Below are positions 22,261 to 25,569 of a DNA stretch of 25,569 nt, piece after piece (within the stretch, counting starts at the first letter, position 1; every line of letters starts with the position of its first letter). The DNA is from MESE01 sp036675035 (lineage in GTDB: Bacteria; Pseudomonadota; Gammaproteobacteria; Burkholderiales; Burkholderiaceae_D). The stretch is from the NCBI GenBank assembly GCA_036675035.1, contig JAKFFO010000205.1, positions 1-25,569 of the forward strand, in the 5' to 3' direction. The notes beneath the pieces are model-generated. The model ran no database searches. It was not told the DNA's origin and saw nothing but the letters and a program-made list of their open reading frames with translations. The translations under genes were made by a program, and so were the position numbers.

Positions 22261-23397
22261 TTGAATGAAATATGGATGAACTGGATGGGGCTCGTAAAGG
22301 GTTCGCCGTACGGAGGCGGGGAGGGTACCGATGCGTTTCTTTCGAGCACCGCCCTGGTTTCCGTGATGCTGACGGCTCTGTCTTTTTACTCTATTTCTAT
22401 TGCGCTCGTGTATTTCGTACGCAACCGGCGCGGCGTACAGCCGATGTCGCGTGTGGCGATTTTTGCGGCCCTGGCAATGGCGGTCGGAACCGCATTTCTT
22501 GTTTCAATCTGGATGCCCCAACATCCGGTTCACTGGTTTGATGCCACGGTAAAGTCCCTTACTGCGCTGATTGCAGTTGTGTCGACGTTTTTTTTGTGGC
22601 GCACCGTCATCCATGCTCCCGGCTCGACGCCGAAAAATACCAAGCAACTGCACGACGTCATTCGACAACTGGAACATGAAGTAAGTGAACGTCGACGAGC
22701 CGAGCAGGCGCTGCACAATTCTCAGGAAATGCTTCATCAACTGGTGGCCTATCAGGAGCGGGTAAAGGAAGATGAGCGGAAACGTATTGCCCGTGAAATT
22801 CATGACGAGCTCGGCCAGAATCTGATGGCTTTGCGCATTGACGTCTCCGTATTGCAGGCGCGCGTTGCGGATGTGCAACCGGCGCTTGACGAGAGAATCC
22901 GGATCGCGCTTGGCCATATCGATACGTCGATAAAGGCTGTGCGGACGATCATCAATAACTTGCGCCCGTCGGTGCTGGACCTGGGTTTGCATGCTGCGAT
23001 CGAATGGCAAGTCAACGAATTCAAGCGACGCACCGGCATTGCGTGCGCATTGACGATGGACGATGAGAAATCGGGGTTCGGCCTGGAAGATAACCGTGCT
23101 ACCGCGTTGTTCCGCATCTTGCAGGAATCGTTGACGAACGTTGCGAGACACGCTCAGGCGACCAGGGTCGAAATCGATTTGCGCAGGCACGATGATCTGT
23201 TCTGCATGAGAATCTCGGATAACGGCGTCGGTATATTTCCCGGTTGCCGCAGAAAGCCGAATTCGTTCGGCCTGTTGGGAATCGGTGAACGGGTGAGCAC
23301 GCTTGGCGGCGAATTTTCCGTTGATAGTGATCCGGGTCACGGTACCGTGCTGAAAGTGACGATTCCGGTAGATGCACCGGTCGCGCTGGAAACCTGA
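22261..23397 (+). CDS. Orphan NarL/DesK-type sensor histidine kinase with ethylene-receptor-like membrane domain
   Basis: 378-aa kinase. I choose the TTG at 22261 because AAAGGAG ends eight bases upstream; an upstream GTG (22252) overlaps that site. Three membrane helices (about 32-54, 62-84, 95-117) form the sensor domain; its sequence (SFYSISIALVYFVRNRRGVQ, SIWMPQHPVHWFDATVKSLT, ALIAVVSTFFLWRTVI) resembles the bacterial/plant ethylene-receptor domain. A coiled coil follows (TKQLHDVIRQLEHEVSERRR, about 127-150), then the HisKA_3 dimerisation domain with phospho-acceptor H181 in ERKRIAREIHDELGQNLMAL, and the HATPase domain: N box FRILQESLTNVARHA, G1 ISDNGVGI, G2 FGLLGIGERV. All catalytic motifs are present. 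Partners of such kinases are LuxR-type response regulators; none is adjacent. The signal is unknown. Probably in the inner membrane with both termini arranged for a cytoplasmic kinase. Confidence 0.9.
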   Translation: MNEIWMNWMGLVKGSPYGGGEGTDAFLSSTALVSVMLTALSFYSISIALVYFVRNRRGVQPMSRVAIFAALAMAVGTAFLVSIWMPQHPVHWFDATVKSLTALIAVVSTFFLWRTVIHAPGSTPKNTKQLHDVIRQLEHEVSERRRAEQALHNSQEMLHQLVAYQERVKEDERKRIAREIHDELGQNLMALRIDVSVLQARVADVQPALDERIRIALGHIDTSIKAVRTIINNLRPSVLDLGLHAAIEWQVNEFKRRTGIACALTMDDEKSGFGLEDNRATALFRILQESLTNVARHAQATRVEIDLRRHDDLFCMRISDNGVGIFPGCRRKPNSFGLLGIGERVSTLGGEFSVDSDPGHGTVLKVTIPVDAPVALET

Positions 23398-23446
23398 ACA
23401 TCCTGCATCCTGCAGAGTTCGCGCTCTTGCGCTGAGACTGGTAGCG

Positions 23447-24247
23447 TCAGGCTCCTACTATCCATCCTTCCAGCGGATCGAAATCTGGCAGACCGTATCG
23501 CTCATGCTTTCGCTGCCATGCCCATGCGGCCAGCAGCCCGCACAATGCCGCATCGAGAAGATCTCCGCTGGCATCATCGATCAACGCATCGCGATGCTCT
23601 CCCGCCGCAAGCCGCATCCCGAGCGGATACATGCCGCTTTCAAGAACATCGACGATATGCGCGCGCGTCGCGTGTCGCGCCGGTGTTTGCCTGGCGCGTT
23701 CGTCGCTTTTGTACGATGCCCTGGTAATCGAACGGGCGACCATTCCGGGATAGCCTTCAAGCGCGATGCGCGCCGGATCACCGGCGTACAGCGTGTACAC
23801 GGTGACGCCGGCTGACAGCAACAAGGGTGCGCCGGCGTGCAACATAAAGGCGACCGGTGGATTGACCCACTTCATCGGCGATGAGGATCCGGCTGGAAAA
23901 TCGGTGGCGCGATGCGCGAATTTATTGCCTTTCGGGCGTGCATCGCAAAACGTCTTGAAGTACATGCGCAATTCGGTTCGCGACAATCCTGCGACATGCT
24001 TGATCAGCGGCGCCCAGCTGGTTGGCCAACCCATGTGCTCAATCAATTCGCGCGGAAATGAAAATGGAAAATCGAATGCGCCAAGCCATGGCCCCGGCCG
24101 ACGCAGCCATGCATTGAAGGATTCATAGTCGTACAGGGAGGTCAGCGATTCCAGCACATAGGTATCGCCGCTCAGGCATCCGGAAGCGATCGTAATTGCC
24201 TTGCGTCTGGTCGGCGCCGACGTGAAGTCGATTCCATGCAGCTTCAC
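23447..24247 (-). CDS. DUF429 family protein (predicted RNase H-like fold)
   Basis: 266-aa protein. The start MKLHGIDFTSAPTRRKAITI has the GIDF/GxD strand typical of DUF429, a family predicted from fold comparison to have an RNase H-like core. Other visible conserved features are LGAFDFPFSFPRELIEHMGW and, near the C-terminus, HRDALIDDASGDLLDAALCG with acidic residues (DDASGDLLDA) that could be metal ligands. No biochemical role is established for the family, as far as I know. The gene starts 12 bases after the stop of the YgiQ-type gene and on the same strand, so the two are probably co-transcribed. The family assignment is from pattern recognition and no search could be run. Confidence 0.72.
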   Translation of the reverse strand: MKLHGIDFTSAPTRRKAITIASGCLSGDTYVLESLTSLYDYESFNAWLRRPGPWLGAFDFPFSFPRELIEHMGWPTSWAPLIKHVAGLSRTELRMYFKTFCDARPKGNKFAHRATDFPAGSSSPMKWVNPPVAFMLHAGAPLLLSAGVTVYTLYAGDPARIALEGYPGMVARSITRASYKSDERARQTPARHATRAHIVDVLESGMYPLGMRLAAGEHRDALIDDASGDLLDAALCGLLAAWAWQRKHERYGLPDFDPLEGWIVGA

Positions 24248-24259
24248 CGTAACTGCAGC

Positions 24260-25569
24260 CTATTTGCGTCCGGCCCTGCTTGCTGTCGCCGACCCTTTGC
24301 GAAGCGGCCGTGCCGCCGCCGTATGCCGTTCGACCGCGCCGCCCGGACGCGGCCGGTTCTGTCCGAACTTCTTAGCCAGCTTGTCCGGTCCCGGTGTCTC
24401 CTTGCGCCGCTCTGCCGCGATCAACGCCGGCGTTGCGGAATGCCTGGGCACCAGGTGCCGTTCACTGCTGCCGATCAAGTCGGAGCGCCCCATGCGCTGC
24501 AATGCCTCGCGAATGATTTCCCAATTGGCCGGATCGTGATAGCGCAGCAACGCCTTGTGCAGGCGGCGAATTTTTCCGCTGCGTGCCGTTTCCACCGCTT
24601 CCGAATCGGCAGTGACCTTGTGCAGCGGATTCTTCCGGGAGTGATACATCGTGGTGGCCAGCGCCATCGGCGTCGGCATGAAATTCTGCACCTGGTCCAG
24701 CCGGAAATTGTTTTTCTTCAGCCACAGCGCCAGGTTCAGCATGTCTTCATCGGTGGTGCCAGGATGCGCCGCAATGAAATACGGAATCAGGTACTGCTCC
24801 TTGCCGGCTTCTTTCGAATAGCGGTCGAACAATTCCTTGAACTTGTCGTAGGCGCCCATGCCGGGCTTCATCATTTTCGACAACGGACCTTCTTCGGAAT
24901 GCTCGGGCGCGATCTTCAGCAGGCCGCCGACATGGTGCGTAACCAGCTCCTTCACATATTCGGGCGAACGCACCGCGAGGTCGTAGCGCAAGCCGGAGCT
25001 GACCAGTATTTTCTTGACTCCGGGAATCGCGCGCGCTTTGCGGTATAGCTGAATCAGCTTGCTGTGGTCGGTGCCGAGGTTGGAACAGATGGTCGGATAA
25101 ACGCACGATAAGCGTCGGCATGATTCCTCGATCTTCTTTTCCTTGCACGCCAGCCGGTACATGTTTGCGGTTGGCCCGCCCAGATCGGAAATGGTGCCGG
25201 TGAACCCCTTGGTCTTGTCGCGGATCAGCTCGATCTCGCGCAGGATCGACGGCTCTGAACGGCTTTGGATGATGCGGCCTTCATGCTCCGTGATCGAGCA
25301 GAATGTGCAGCCGCCGAAGCAGCCGCGCATGATGTTGACCGAGAACCGGATCATTTCCCACGCCGGAATGCGCGCCTTTCCATAGCTCGGATGCGGTGCG
25401 CGCGCATAGGGCATGTCGTACACATGATCCATTTCGTCCATCGCCAGCGGCAGCGGCGGCGGGTTCAGCCAGACGTCGCGTTCGCCATGCGCTTGCACCA
25501 GCGCCCGTGCGTTGCCCGGATTCGATTCGAGATGAAAGACGCGTGATGCGTGCGCATACAGCACCGGAT
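24260..25569 (-). CDS. ygiQ: YgiQ-type radical SAM protein, N-terminal part outside the window
   Basis: About 436 codons of the C-terminal portion; the frame is open to the window edge (preceding codons CCG and beyond), so the gene begins outside. The radical SAM cluster motif C-x3-C-x2-C is visible as RGCFGGCTFCSI (about 25297-25321), with IMRGCFGGCTFC and GTISDLGGPTANMYRLACKE downstream, and YLIPYFIAAHPGTTDEDMLN and LDQVQNFMPTPMALATTMYH further on. These match the large (about 700 aa) YgiQ family, whose function is not established. The C-terminal tail (about 60 residues, Arg/Ala/Pro-rich) is variable and probably disordered. It is followed closely by the DUF429 gene on the same strand. Confidence 0.9.
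   Translation of the reverse strand, partial: PVLYAHASRVFHLESNPGNARALVQAHGERDVWLNPPPLPLAMDEMDHVYDMPYARAPHPSYGKARIPAWEMIRFSVNIMRGCFGGCTFCSITEHEGRIIQSRSEPSILREIELIRDKTKGFTGTISDLGGPTANMYRLACKEKKIEESCRRLSCVYPTICSNLGTDHSKLIQLYRKARAIPGVKKILVSSGLRYDLAVRSPEYVKELVTHHVGGLLKIAPEHSEEGPLSKMMKPGMGAYDKFKELFDRYSKEAGKEQYLIPYFIAAHPGTTDEDMLNLALWLKKNNFRLDQVQNFMPTPMALATTMYHSRKNPLHKVTADSEAVETARSGKIRRLHKALLRYHDPANWEIIREALQRMGRSDLIGSSERHLVPRHSATPALIAAERRKETPGPDKLAKKFGQNRPRPGGAVERHTAAARPLRKGSATASRAGRK

Noticed and set aside
1..25569. CRISPR arrays, toxin-antitoxin pairs or defence systems
   Set aside because: No regularly spaced repeats and no recognisable Cas, toxin, nuclease or restriction genes were found.

Overview
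The window looks like chromosomal DNA of a betaproteobacterium, most likely of the order Burkholderiales and plausibly Oxalobacteraceae (Herminiimonas/Collimonas-like). This is inferred from moderate GC, the protein sequences and the gene order, not from a database match. Most of it is dense core genome: selenoneine/ergothioneine-type synthase, RhlE helicase, FabI, a complete yejABEF importer, MltD, GloB, RNase HI, an RND pump, DnaQ, tRNA-Val and a YgiQ-type radical SAM protein.

Layout. Positions 1-1056: the 3' part of an EgtB/SenA-family gene, converging through a shared hairpin terminator on a DEAD-box helicase (1093-2496, minus). Positions 2863-3651: fabI (minus). Positions 3944-9444: yejA-yejB-yejE-yejF, with overlapping stops and starts (oligopeptide/microcin C-type ABC importer). 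Positions 9550-11079: mltD (minus). Positions 11222-18635: a block resembling the enterobacterial gloB-yafS-rnhA-dnaQ-tRNA neighbourhood. gloB and the yafS-like methyltransferase are divergent and their start codons share the same CCATGG. An RND adaptor/pump pair (13299-17585) sits between rnhA and dnaQ.

Between the pump and dnaQ lies a 230-bp segment bounded by imperfect 27-bp terminal inverted repeats (24/27 matching). I call it a MITE-like element. Its left end holds the stop codon of the pump gene and its right end stops one base before the dnaQ ATG.

From 18636 to 22260 the window becomes sparse and looks accessory. It carries small envelope- or stress-type genes (CHRD lipoprotein, GlsB/YeaQ-like membrane protein, CsbD-like protein, YflT-like glycine-rich protein) separated by long non-coding gaps. 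It is followed by an orphan NarL/DesK-type histidine kinase (22261-23397). The membrane domain of this kinase resembles the three-helix ethylene-receptor domain but lacks the copper-binding residues. The window closes with a DUF429 gene and the C-terminal two-thirds or so of a ygiQ-type radical SAM gene on the minus strand.

The strongest unusual signals are the MITE-like element wedged between the pump and dnaQ, and the kinase with a degenerate ethylene-receptor-like sensor. I found no CRISPR array, prophage, complete insertion sequence or recognisable defence system.
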